Shown here piece after piece: positions 1 to 7,810 of a stretch of DNA of 32,672 nucleotides (positions within the stretch are counted from its first letter, which is position 1; each line of letters opens with the position of its first letter). Source of the DNA: Oscillospiraceae bacterium (GTDB lineage: Bacteria; Bacillota; Clostridia; Oscillospirales; Oscillospiraceae); NCBI GenBank assembly GCA_017466665.1, contig JAFTTQ010000071.1:1-32672 (forward strand), read 5' to 3'. Made by a program: the position numbers and the translations under genes. The notes under the pieces are model-generated. The model was not told the DNA's origin, made no database searches, and saw nothing but the letters and a program-made list of their open reading frames with translations.

Positions 1-6
1 GAAAGC

Positions 7-38
7 AAAGCGGACGGTTTCATACCTTCCGCTTTTTT
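7..38 (+). terminator. Rho-independent terminator of a gene left of the window
   Basis: A GC-rich stem (AAGCGGA pairing with TCCGCTT, with an inner GGT/ACC pair around a 5-nt loop) is followed by a run of T on the + strand. It probably ends a + strand gene that lies before position 1. No coding remnant of that gene is visible in the window. Confidence 0.7.
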
Positions 39-107
39 CCTTTTTACATCCCGGTAATATAAACCTGAATTTATCTTACTACTGTAAAATTTGCACCGAC
101 CCAATGC
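39..107. other. AT-rich spacer, nothing recognised
   Basis: This is the part of the 413-base gene-free stretch before der that lies between the terminator and the inverted-repeat element. I see no open reading frame with a ribosome site, no RNA motif and no convincing promoter in it. Confidence 0.4.
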
Positions 108-299
108 CTCCCCTTGAGTAACCGAGGATTAAATCAGAAAACCTTTTCGTAGGGGTCGATGCCCACATCGACCCGAATGGAAAAGTGATGAATTTGCCGT
201 AAATGCATATAAAAATAGCATTTTTACCTCAGGGCAGATGTGGGCATCGGCCCCTACGGGAGTAAATGCGTGATTTATTCAGCGTTTACTTGAGGGGAG
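108..299. repeat. 192-bp MITE/REP-like inverted-repeat element, copy 1
   Basis: The ends form imperfect inverted arms: CTCCCCTTGAGTAA at the left matches the reverse complement of TTACTTGAGGGGAG at the right. A second, longer pair lies inside: CGTAGGGGTCGATGCCCA on the left and TGGGCATCGGCCCCTACG on the right. The centre contains a further small hairpin (AAATGC/GCATTT). Copy 2 at 6431-6625 has the same architecture and nearly the same central 60 bases. It contains no coding sequence. The form suggests a non-autonomous mobile element or a REP-type palindrome family. Confidence 0.8.
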
Positions 300-356
300 C
301 CTTTTGTGCGCGTTTTTAATATAATTTTAATGTTGTGTAAACATTTGAATTTTTTA

Positions 357-385
357 TTGATTTACTGGTAAAAATATGCAATAAT
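357..385 (+). promoter_or_regulatory. Probable sigma-A promoter for der-plsY-gpsA
   Basis: TTGATT is separated by 17 bases from AATAAT, with an extended -10 TG one base upstream. The predicted start of transcription lies about 20 bases before the der ribosome site (AGAGAGGAGAGGA). The -10 is imperfect. Confidence 0.5.
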
Positions 386-413
386 AAGCATTTAGAGAGA
401 GGAGAGGATATTT

Positions 414-1745
414 ATGGCAAAACCTCTGGTAGCGATCGTAGGCAGGCCGAATGTTGGCAAGTCTATGCTCTTTAATAAGCTGACTGGCCACCGTACCTCC
501 ATTGTGGAGGATACTCCCGGCGTGACCCGGGATCGGATCTATGGCGATTGCGAGTGGTGCGGAAGAAATTTCTCCCTGGTAGATACCGGCGGTATTGAAC
601 CGGGTACTGAGAATGATATGCTGAAATTTATGCGCCGTCAGGCGGAGATCGGCATTGAGCTTGCCGACTGTATTGTGATGGTCACCGATGTCCGTTCCGG
701 CGTTACGGCAGCCGATGAGGACGTGGCGACGATGCTGCGAAAATCCGGCAAGCCTGTGGCTTTGGCGGTGAATAAGTGTGATTCCATTGGCCCTGTGAAC
801 CCGGATGTTTACGAATTCTACGGCTTGGGCATTGGTGATCTGTTTGAGGTTTCTGCCCTCCACGGTCACGGCACCGGCGACCTTTTGGACTGGTGCATAG
901 AACAATTTCCGGAAGAAGAGCCGGAGGAGGAAGAATCCGATGTGGTCAAGGTTGCCATTGTGGGTAAGCCCAATGTGGGCAAATCCAGCCTGTTAAACCG
1001 CATTTTAGGTGAGGAACGGGTCATTGTTTCCAATGTGGCAGGCACGACACGGGATGCCATCGACTCAGAATTTGAGAATGAAACGGGAAAATACTGCTTT
1101 ATCGATACTGCCGGTATGCGCCGCAAGAGCAAGGTGGACGATATGATCGAGCGGTATTCCAATATGCGTACCATCAACGCCATCGAGCGCAGTGATGTGT
1201 GCCTGATCCTGATCGATGCCAACGACGGCGTGACCGAGCAGGACACCAAGATCGCCGGCCTTGTCCACGAAGCAGGCAAGGCTGCCATCATCGTGGTCAA
1301 TAAATGGGATGCGGTGGAGGATAAGGAAACCAATACTATGCGGGATAAGGAGATCGGTGTCCGTCAGGGGCTGAGCTATATGACCTATGCTCCGGTGGTG
1401 TTTCTGTCGGCGTTGACCGGCTCCCGAGTAGATAAGCTGTTTTCTGTGATCCAGGATGTGTTCAAGCAAAATACCAGCCGGATCACCACCGGCGCTCTGA
1501 ACAGTGTCCTTGCCGATGCCACTGCCCGGGTACAGCCTCCCTCCGATAAGGGGCGGCGGCTGAAGATCTACTATATGACCCAGGCAGGCACAAAGTCGCC
1601 GCATTTTGTGATCTTCTGCAATGATGCCCGGCTGTTCCACTTCTCCTATCAGAGATATCTGGAAAATCAGATCCGTGAGGTCTTTGGCTTGCAAGGCACG
1701 CCTGTGCGCATTACCATTCGTCAGAAAGGCGATAAGGAGGAATAA
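414..1745 (+). CDS. der: Ribosome biogenesis GTPase Der (EngA)
   Basis: Essential tandem GTPase that binds the 50S subunit and is needed for its late assembly. The 443-aa product has the family length. The first G domain shows GRPNVGKS at residues 10-17, TPGVTRD around 39, DTGG at 57-60 and NKCD. The second shows GKPNVGKSS, DTAGMRRKSKV, NKWD and SAL. A C-terminal KH-like domain ends near FGLQGTPVRI. The ATG follows AGAGAGGAGAGGA at good spacing. The gene heads an operon with plsY three bases downstream and gpsA after that, an order known from other Firmicutes. Nothing is missing. Confidence 0.97.
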   Translation: MAKPLVAIVGRPNVGKSMLFNKLTGHRTSIVEDTPGVTRDRIYGDCEWCGRNFSLVDTGGIEPGTENDMLKFMRRQAEIGIELADCIVMVTDVRSGVTAADEDVATMLRKSGKPVALAVNKCDSIGPVNPDVYEFYGLGIGDLFEVSALHGHGTGDLLDWCIEQFPEEEPEEEESDVVKVAIVGKPNVGKSSLLNRILGEERVIVSNVAGTTRDAIDSEFENETGKYCFIDTAGMRRKSKVDDMIERYSNMRTINAIERSDVCLILIDANDGVTEQDTKIAGLVHEAGKAAIIVVNKWDAVEDKETNTMRDKEIGVRQGLSYMTYAPVVFLSALTGSRVDKLFSVIQDVFKQNTSRITTGALNSVLADATARVQPPSDKGRRLKIYYMTQAGTKSPHFVIFCNDARLFHFSYQRYLENQIREVFGLQGTPVRITIRQKGDKEE

Positions 1746-1748
1746 TCA

Positions 1749-2372
1749 ATGTGGTTTGCCATTGTTATCGGTGTACTGACCGGCTATCTGCTGGGTAACC
1801 TGAACGGTGCCGTCAGCATTTCTACCTTGATGAAGGACGATGTTCGCAGTCACGGCAGCGGCAATGCCGGCCTTACCAATTTTATCCGCAACTACGGTAA
1901 TACCAAAGCCCTCTATGTCGTGGCGGTGGATGCCATCAAGGCGATCCTTTCCTGCCTGCTTACCGGGCTTTTGCTCAAGCCCTATGGGATGTACCTGGAG
2001 GGCGTGATGATCGGCGGCGCGGCAGTGATGGCTGGGCACGTATTTCCTGTGCTGTTGGGCTTTCGGGGCGGTAAGGGCATCCTGAGCGGGCTGTTTATCG
2101 CAGCGGTGGCAGACTGGCGGATTGCCCTGGGGATCGCGGTGATCTTTTTTGCGGTATATTTTATTACCCGTTATGTCTCCCTCAGTTCTATTTTGGCGGC
2201 GGTTGGCTTTGGAATCGGCTTCTGTGTGCTGCATCACGATAATACCGTGGTGATGATCTTGGGTCTTGTTATGCCGGTTTTGACCATTTTTATGCACAGG
2301 AGCAATATTGCAAGACTTCTTTCCGGCAAGGAGACAAAAACCGACCTGTTCAAGAAGGACAAGAGCGTATGA
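1749..2372 (+). CDS. plsY: Acyl-phosphate:glycerol-3-phosphate acyltransferase PlsY
   Basis: Integral membrane enzyme that moves the acyl chain from acyl-phosphate to sn-glycerol-3-phosphate, the first step of phospholipid synthesis. The 207-aa product has the family signatures GSGNAGLTN (residues 36-44), the loop with GHVFPVLLGFRGGKG, and about five hydrophobic helices. Its ribosome site AAGGAGG lies inside the last codons of der, and its TGA overlaps the gpsA ATG, so the three genes are translationally coupled. The charged C-terminal tail (KETKTDLFKKDKSV) is slightly longer than typical. The next gene, gpsA, makes its substrate. Confidence 0.96.
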   Translation: MWFAIVIGVLTGYLLGNLNGAVSISTLMKDDVRSHGSGNAGLTNFIRNYGNTKALYVVAVDAIKAILSCLLTGLLLKPYGMYLEGVMIGGAAVMAGHVFPVLLGFRGGKGILSGLFIAAVADWRIALGIAVIFFAVYFITRYVSLSSILAAVGFGIGFCVLHHDNTVVMILGLVMPVLTIFMHRSNIARLLSGKETKTDLFKKDKSV

Positions 2373-3364
2373 AAACAGCGGTAATTGGCAGCGGTGGCTG
2401 GGGAACGGCCCTGGCGATCGCATTGCACCGAAATGGGCACCATGTGGTGCTGTGGTCACATAACAGCGAAAAAGCACAGCAGGTGGATAGCAGCAGGGAA
2501 AACCCTATGCTTCCTGGCATACGGCTGCCGGAGGGGCTGCGTGTCACCGGTGAGGATCGTTGTGTAGAAGGCTGCTCCCTGGTGGTGATCGCCAGCCCTT
2601 CGGTGCATATCCGGTCGGTGTGCCGGCGTGTGGCACCCTGGCTGGATGAAGACGCCCTGATGGTATCGGTAACCAAGGGCATTGAGCCGGATACATTTAT
2701 GAGAATGAGTCAGATCGTTGAGGAGGAGACCCACCGCAGCGTGGTTGCCCTGACCGGGCCCAGTCACGCGGAGGAGGTGGCACGGCAAATTCCTACCGGC
2801 TGTCTTGCGGCCTGCGGGGATAAGGCTCTGGCGGAGAAGGTGCAGGATGCCTTTATGTCTGAGACCTTCCGAATTTATACCAGCCCCGATGTGATCGGTG
2901 CGGAGCTGGGCGGTGCGCTGAAAAACGTCATTGCCCTGTGCGCCGGCACGATTGACGGCCTGGGATATGGGGATAATACATTAGCAATGCTGATGACAAG
3001 AGGATTGACGGAGATTGCCCGCCTGGGCATTTCCTTAGGTGCCAAGAGAGATACCTTTGCCGGTCTTGCCGGTATTGGTGACCTGATCGTTACCTGCACC
3101 TCACAGCATTCCAGAAACCGCCGGGCAGGCGTTATGCTGGGGCAGGGGATACCGCCGCAGCAGGCTTTGAATGCTGCCGGCGGTGCGGTAGAGGGCTATT
3201 ATGCTGCCGGTTCTGTGTATGCGCTGGCAAAAAAAATGGGCGTGGAAATGCCCATTGTGGAGGCGGCATATCAGGTTTTGTATCAGGGGGTCAGTGCCTG
3301 TGATGCGGTGACACAGCTTTTGCACCGTCAAAAACGCCCGGAGCAGGACTCCGTTTGGCAGTAA
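2369..3364 (+). CDS. gpsA: NAD(P)H-dependent glycerol-3-phosphate dehydrogenase
   Basis: Reduces dihydroxyacetone phosphate to sn-glycerol-3-phosphate for membrane lipid synthesis, supplying PlsY next door. The 331-aa product begins with a Rossmann dinucleotide site GSGGWGTA (from residue 7). It carries VTKGIE, LTGPSHAEE and the substrate-site block LKNVIALCAGTIDGLGYG with its lysine, and ends in the usual all-helical domain. The ATG overlaps the plsY stop by four bases (ATGA). A strong terminator follows 26 bases after the stop. Confidence 0.97.
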   Translation: MKTAVIGSGGWGTALAIALHRNGHHVVLWSHNSEKAQQVDSSRENPMLPGIRLPEGLRVTGEDRCVEGCSLVVIASPSVHIRSVCRRVAPWLDEDALMVSVTKGIEPDTFMRMSQIVEEETHRSVVALTGPSHAEEVARQIPTGCLAACGDKALAEKVQDAFMSETFRIYTSPDVIGAELGGALKNVIALCAGTIDGLGYGDNTLAMLMTRGLTEIARLGISLGAKRDTFAGLAGIGDLIVTCTSQHSRNRRAGVMLGQGIPPQQALNAAGGAVEGYYAAGSVYALAKKMGVEMPIVEAAYQVLYQGVSACDAVTQLLHRQKRPEQDSVWQ

Positions 3365-3390
3365 TAATCCCCCATATGATGAGCAAATAG

Positions 3391-3427
3391 AAATATGCAG
3401 GCTCATAATGGGAGTCTGCATATTTTT
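3391..3427 (+). terminator. Rho-independent terminator after gpsA, just before the ABC gene
   Basis: AAATATGCAG pairs with CTGCATATTT around a short loop, followed by seven T. It ends only a few bases before the ribosome site (AAAGGAAG, 3431-3438) of the next gene. That leaves no room for a promoter downstream of it, so it may act as a partial terminator or attenuator for the ABC gene. Confidence 0.85.
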
Positions 3428-3443
3428 TTGAAAGGAAGATCCT

Positions 3444-6428
3444 ATGCTTGAACTGAAAAACATCCATAAAAGCTATGCCGCCGGAGATAACGAGGTTCGT
3501 GCTCTGCGGGGCATTGATCTGCAATTCCGCAAAAGCGAATTTGTGTCCATTTTAGGCCCCTCGGGCTGCGGCAAGACCACAATGCTGAATATTATCGGAG
3601 GTCTTGACCAGTATTCGGAGGGCGACCTGATCATTGACGGTGTATCTACCCGCCAGTATGGTGACCGGGAGTGGGATACCTACCGAAATCATTCGGTGGG
3701 CTTTGTTTTCCAGAGCTACAATCTGATTCCCCATCAAACTGTCCTTGCCAATGTGGAGATAGCTCTGTCCCTTTCCGGCGTGGGCAAAAAGGAACGCAGG
3801 GAGCGGGCAAAGCAGGCTTTGGAGCAGGTGGGCTTGGGCGACCAGCTTAAGAAAAAGCCCAGCGAGATGTCCGGTGGACAGATGCAGCGTGTTGCCATTG
3901 CCCGGGCACTGGTGAATAACCCGGATATTATCCTGGCGGACGAGCCTACCGGCGCATTGGACACGGAAACCAGTGTGCAGGTTATGGAGATATTAAAAGA
4001 GATCTCCAAGGACCGGCTTGTCATTATGGTGACCCATAACCCGGATCTGGCAGAAGCGTATTCTACCAGGATCATCAGGATGCTGGACGGTAAGATCACG
4101 GATGACTCCATGCCTTTGAATGAGGAAGAGAAGGCAGCCCTGACCCAGGTGGAAAAGAAGGGTAAGAAGCAGCGTATGCCCTCCATGTCCCTTGCTACCT
4201 CCTTTGGCCTGTCGCTGAAAAATCTCTTTACCAAAAAAGGCCGTACCTTGCTGACAGCATTTGCAGGCTCTATCGGTATTATCGGCATTGCGCTGATTTA
4301 TGCGGTGTCCCAGGGTACGACGGCGTATATCAACGGTGTGCAGGAGGATACACTGGCATCCTATCCGCTTACCCTGCAGGCGACCACGGTGGACATGGGC
4401 ACCTTGATGCAGACCTTTATGGGTGCTGCCTCTGAAGCCAATACAGAGCACCCTCACGACGGCGTGTACTCCCAGTCTGTGCTGTTTGAGATGATCAACG
4501 CCTTTAACAATATGGAAACCACGGAAAATGACCTCAATGCCTTTAAAACAAAGGTGGAGACAGAGCTGCAGGACCCGGAAAGCCAGTTGTCCCAGGCACT
4601 TTCCGGCGTTCAGTATACCTACGATTTTGATATGATGGTCTATACGGAAGCGGTTGACGGGAAGATCATCCTTTCGGATACGGAAGCTCTTTTGATGGAC
4701 GCTATGGAGAAAAATCTGAACACGGATATGTCTGCTATGATGACGATGCGTGAGCAGATGGGCAGCTCTATGGGGATGACTATGAGCTCCGGTATGAACC
4801 TGTGGGCACAGATGCTCCCGGCAAAGGATGGCGGGATGATCAGCCCGCTGTTAAAGGAGCAGTACGATATTCAGGGCCAGTGGCCTGACCGCTATGACGA
4901 GATCGTTTTGATCGTGGATGAAAATTACGAGCTGGACGATCTGACCCTTTACGCATTGGGCTTAAAGCCCCAATCGGAAATGGATGCGGTTTTTGATGCT
5001 GTGAGCAGCGGAACAGAGATCGAGACCACCCAGCAAAAGTGGACATTTGAGGAAATTATGGATATGCAGTTCCGGGTGGTGCTGAATACCCAGTGCTTTG
5101 TCTATGATGAGGCTTTGGGGCTGTACGCGGATCTGCGGCAGACGGATGCCGGTCTGCGCTATCTCTATGATAACGGTATTTCCCTGAAGGTCACCGGCAT
5201 TCTGATCCCCAGGGAGGAGGCTACCTCCCATATGCTGAGTGGCAGCTCCATTGCCTATACCGAGGCGCTGACGGAGTATGTGATCACTGAGTCCCAGAAG
5301 TCCCAAGCCATTCAGTCTCAGCTTCAAAATCCCCATTTGGATATTTTCACCGGGCTGCCTTTCCGGGATAAGGGAAGTATGAGCAATGAAATGAAGGAAC
5401 AGAAGTTCCGGGAGCATATTGCAGGCCTGGACGATATGGAAAAGGCAAAGGCATATGTTGCCATCAAGAGCACACCATCTCAGGAGCAGCTTGACCAGGC
5501 AGTGGCAGCGGCTATGGCAAATGCCACCCGGGAATCAATGGAGCAGACGGTTCTGCAAACCATTTTGCAGCAGGTAACCGGCGATCCTACGCAGATCGAG
5601 GACTATGTCCGCAATATGGATGAAGGCGAGCTGCAAAAGATGTATGCGGAGCTGGTTATGGCGCAGGAATATGCCAAAACAGCGGCAATGGCGCAGCAGC
5701 AGTACGGTGCGACTCCGCCGGAGGAGCTGATCCAAAACCTTAACGATGAATTGGGCAGCTATACCACAGCCCAGTGTGCAGCCTACTATGAAACTGTGCT
5801 GACCTTCTCAGAGGCTACCTATGAGGAAAACTTGAAGGAATTGGGTTATGTGGAGCTGGACTACCCGGCAACTATGAACCTGTATGCCTCCAGCTTTGAA
5901 AACAAACAGGTCATTGAAGATTTTATTGCCAAATATAATGAGGATGTGGATGAACTCAAGCAGATCCGCTATACGGATATGGTTGGACTGATGCTTTCCG
6001 GTGTGACGGATATTATCAACGCCATTACCTATGTGCTGATCGCCTTTGTGGCCATTTCTCTGGTGGTGTCGTCCATTATGATCGGCGTGATCACCCTGAT
6101 CTCTGTGCAGGAGCGTACCAAGGAAATCGGAATCCTGCGTGCCATCGGCGCCTCCAAGCGGAATGTTTCCAGTATGTTCAACGCCGAAACGGTGATCATC
6201 GGCTTCGCCTCCGGCGTTTTGGGCGTGGGTGTGACGTACCTTCTGTGCATTCCTATCAATGCCATCGTTCAGGCACTGACGAATATAGCCAATTTGAAGG
6301 CGTACCTGCCTGTGGAAACAGCCTTGATCCTGATCGCTATCAGTGTGGCCTTGACCCTTCTGTCCGGCTTGATCCCCTCCCGCAGTGCCGCCAAGAAGGA
6401 TCCCGTCGTCGCCCTGCGTACCGAATAA
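3444..6428 (+). CDS. ABC transporter, ATPase fused to FtsX-type permease (MacB-like)
   Basis: A 994-aa single-chain ATPase-permease. Residues 1-230 form a LolD/MacB-type ATPase: Walker A GPSGCGKT at 38-45, signature MSGGQ at 143-147, Walker B with LADEPTGALD at 165-174, and the H-loop THNP. A first membrane helix lies near residues 270-290 after FTKKGRTLLTAF. It is followed by an extracytoplasmic region of over 550 residues, then three C-terminal helices and the FtsX-type loop QERTKEIGILRAIGASKRNV. Family members work as mechanotransmission exporters or as cell-envelope stress and peptide-resistance transporters, not importers. The substrate cannot be told. The extracytoplasmic part holds a methionine-rich stretch (4695-4838). 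Confidence 0.9.
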   Translation: MLELKNIHKSYAAGDNEVRALRGIDLQFRKSEFVSILGPSGCGKTTMLNIIGGLDQYSEGDLIIDGVSTRQYGDREWDTYRNHSVGFVFQSYNLIPHQTVLANVEIALSLSGVGKKERRERAKQALEQVGLGDQLKKKPSEMSGGQMQRVAIARALVNNPDIILADEPTGALDTETSVQVMEILKEISKDRLVIMVTHNPDLAEAYSTRIIRMLDGKITDDSMPLNEEEKAALTQVEKKGKKQRMPSMSLATSFGLSLKNLFTKKGRTLLTAFAGSIGIIGIALIYAVSQGTTAYINGVQEDTLASYPLTLQATTVDMGTLMQTFMGAASEANTEHPHDGVYSQSVLFEMINAFNNMETTENDLNAFKTKVETELQDPESQLSQALSGVQYTYDFDMMVYTEAVDGKIILSDTEALLMDAMEKNLNTDMSAMMTMREQMGSSMGMTMSSGMNLWAQMLPAKDGGMISPLLKEQYDIQGQWPDRYDEIVLIVDENYELDDLTLYALGLKPQSEMDAVFDAVSSGTEIETTQQKWTFEEIMDMQFRVVLNTQCFVYDEALGLYADLRQTDAGLRYLYDNGISLKVTGILIPREEATSHMLSGSSIAYTEALTEYVITESQKSQAIQSQLQNPHLDIFTGLPFRDKGSMSNEMKEQKFREHIAGLDDMEKAKAYVAIKSTPSQEQLDQAVAAAMANATRESMEQTVLQTILQQVTGDPTQIEDYVRNMDEGELQKMYAELVMAQEYAKTAAMAQQQYGATPPEELIQNLNDELGSYTTAQCAAYYETVLTFSEATYEENLKELGYVELDYPATMNLYASSFENKQVIEDFIAKYNEDVDELKQIRYTDMVGLMLSGVTDIINAITYVLIAFVAISLVVSSIMIGVITLISVQERTKEIGILRAIGASKRNVSSMFNAETVIIGFASGVLGVGVTYLLCIPINAIVQALTNIANLKAYLPVETALILIAISVALTLLSGLIPSRSAAKKDPVVALRTE

Positions 6429-6430
6429 AA

Positions 6431-6625
6431 AGCTCCCCTAAAGTAATCGCTGATTTATTCGACTTTTTGCATCCGTAGGGGTCGATGCCCACAACGATCC
6501 GAATGGAAAAGTTACGAATTTTCCGTAAATGCATATAAAATAGCATTTTTACCCCAGGGCCGATGTGGGCATCGGCCCCTACGGGAATAAATGCGTGTTT
6601 AATCTACGTTTACGAAAAGGGAGCT
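6431..6625. repeat. 195-bp inverted-repeat element, copy 2
   Basis: AGCTCCC at the left end and GGGAGCT at the right end bound a structure parallel to copy 1. The internal arms are CCGTAGGGGTCGATGCCCA and TGGGCATCGGCCCCTACGG, and the central segment from GAATGGAAAAGT to AGCATTTTTACC is almost identical to copy 1. It fills most of the 246-base gap between the ABC gene and the next gene. The left end is two bases after the ABC stop codon. Confidence 0.8.
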
Positions 6626-6674
6626 GTTGGCGGGGGCGAGCATTTTAGTTTTCTTTTGATATAGGAGGGATTAT

Positions 6675-7352
6675 ATGGCTTTCCAGAGTATTGTAGAGCA
6701 AAAAATATGCAGCAGGGATTTTCCATATTTACAACCGTATTTTTATAACCACCCTTATGCGCTGCGCTGTGAACTGGGGATAGGCGATACAACTGAGGCA
6801 TATATGGAAAACGCAAGAAAGCGGGCACTGGAGATCTATCATATTTTGTTCTCCGATGGCGCGGATGCCATAATGTATAATTATTGGATGTCTGACGATT
6901 GTGACAGCGGCGATGCACACTGCAATCAGTATGAAAGCTATGAGGATTTTCAAGAGATCCTGCAAAACAGAATTGAAAGGAAAACCGAGCAGTTGGTGTT
7001 TTTAGCAAAATACCAATATAAGTACAGGCATAAAACAGTCAGGGATCTGCAAACCTATGATGAGCCTGGCGATGAGTTATATGGCATTCAGAGAAGAAAC
7101 CGTATGATTTTCTATTCTGATGGGATTGGCTTTGATTTTGCGGATCTCATAGAGCGTGAATTTGATCCTAATTTGGGTTATGAAGTAAGTTTTGTTTCCT
7201 TTAAAAATGAGTGCATCTTTTCTGTATATGATGATCGTGGATGTGATGTGGTTTTTATGACAGCAGAAAAGATGCGTCAGTTTTACTATTTGCTACAGCC
7301 TTATTTCCTGGAATATGATATTGAGGAAATGAAAAGAAGATTTCAGGGATAG
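6675..7352 (+). CDS. Hypothetical protein resembling DUF3885 proteins
   Basis: A 225-aa cytosolic protein with no signal peptide or membrane helix. The ATG is supported by ATAGGAGGGA seven bases upstream. Its middle (IYHILFSDGADAIMYNYW) and its end (FSVYDDRGCDVVFMTAEKMR, then YFLEYD) recall from memory the DUF3885 family, small acidic proteins of unknown role that are sometimes found as immunity-like orphans. This is recognition by eye and not a search result. The gene is visibly more AT-rich than its neighbours, sits alone between a repeat element and a terminator, and may have been acquired. Confidence 0.6.
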   Translation: MAFQSIVEQKICSRDFPYLQPYFYNHPYALRCELGIGDTTEAYMENARKRALEIYHILFSDGADAIMYNYWMSDDCDSGDAHCNQYESYEDFQEILQNRIERKTEQLVFLAKYQYKYRHKTVRDLQTYDEPGDELYGIQRRNRMIFYSDGIGFDFADLIEREFDPNLGYEVSFVSFKNECIFSVYDDRGCDVVFMTAEKMRQFYYLLQPYFLEYDIEEMKRRFQG

Positions 7353-7358
7353 CATGAC

Positions 7359-7393
7359 AAAAAAACCGTGTCCAATTTTGGACACGGTTTTTT
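7359..7393. terminator. Bidirectional terminator between convergent genes
   Basis: AAAACCGTGTCCAA pairs with TTGGACACGGTTTT, with A-runs on one side and T-runs on the other. It can therefore stop both the + strand gene ending at 7352 and the - strand gene ending at 7405. Confidence 0.92.
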
Positions 7394-7404
7394 GCATACA
7401 TCGA

Positions 7405-7740
7405 TCAGCCCTCAAAATCGGCTTCTTCAGCAGCGACTTCCTCAGCAGGAGCTTCTTCAGCAGCTTCTTCCTCGGCAGCCTCTTCCTCAGCGGCATCTTC
7501 ACATTCGCCGCAGCAGGGGCACTCGTCGCAGTCAGCTTCGCAGGGGCAATCCTCGCAATCGGCGTCGCACTTGCAGTCACAGTCGCATTCGCACTCGTCA
7601 CCGCAGGCACAGCCGAACTTGGCCAGCAGCTTCTTAGCCCAGGCAACGATCTTGTCGCCGTAAGTAGCAACAACGAAGACGATGCCGGCGATAGCAGCCA
7701 ATGCCGCTACGATCTTAGCGATCAGATTAAATGTTTTCAT
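7405..7740 (-). CDS. Small acidic cysteine-rich membrane-anchored protein
   Basis: Predicted 111-aa protein of unrecognised family. Residues 1-35 form one hydrophobic helix (LIAKIVAALAAIAGIVFVV) followed by a basic-amphipathic KIVAWAKKLLAKFG. A cysteine-dense segment comes next: 15 Cys in about 37 residues, nearly all alternating with Asp or Glu. The tail is built of Ala/Glu repeats (AAEEEAAEE). I chose the ATG at 7740 because GGAGGG lies seven bases before it; the in-frame ATG at 7755 falls inside that ribosome site. Cys with acidic residues suggests metal binding, but that is inference. Its own promoter (7775-7803) and terminator make it a monocistronic unit. Confidence 0.85.
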   Translation of the reverse strand: MKTFNLIAKIVAALAAIAGIVFVVATYGDKIVAWAKKLLAKFGCACGDECECDCDCKCDADCEDCPCEADCDECPCCGECEDAAEEEAAEEEAAEEAPAEEVAAEEADFEG

Positions 7741-7774
7741 AATGATTCCCTCCATTTATTGTATTTCTATTCTA

Positions 7775-7803
7775 AGTATAACCAAAATGGAATCAAAATG
7801 CAA
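7775..7803 (-). promoter_or_regulatory. Sigma-A promoter for the cysteine-rich protein gene
   Basis: On the - strand TTGCAT is followed after 17 bases by TATACT. It sits between the birA stop codon (7811) and the small gene, giving a leader of about 30 bases. Confidence 0.75.
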
Positions 7804-7810
7804 TAGGAAT

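Noticed and set aside
7354..7806. + strand frame of 150 codons with hydrophobic start
   Set aside because: It is the complement of the Cys-rich gene and starts inside the bidirectional terminator; codons for Ser/Phe runs come from the GAA/GCA repeats of the true gene.
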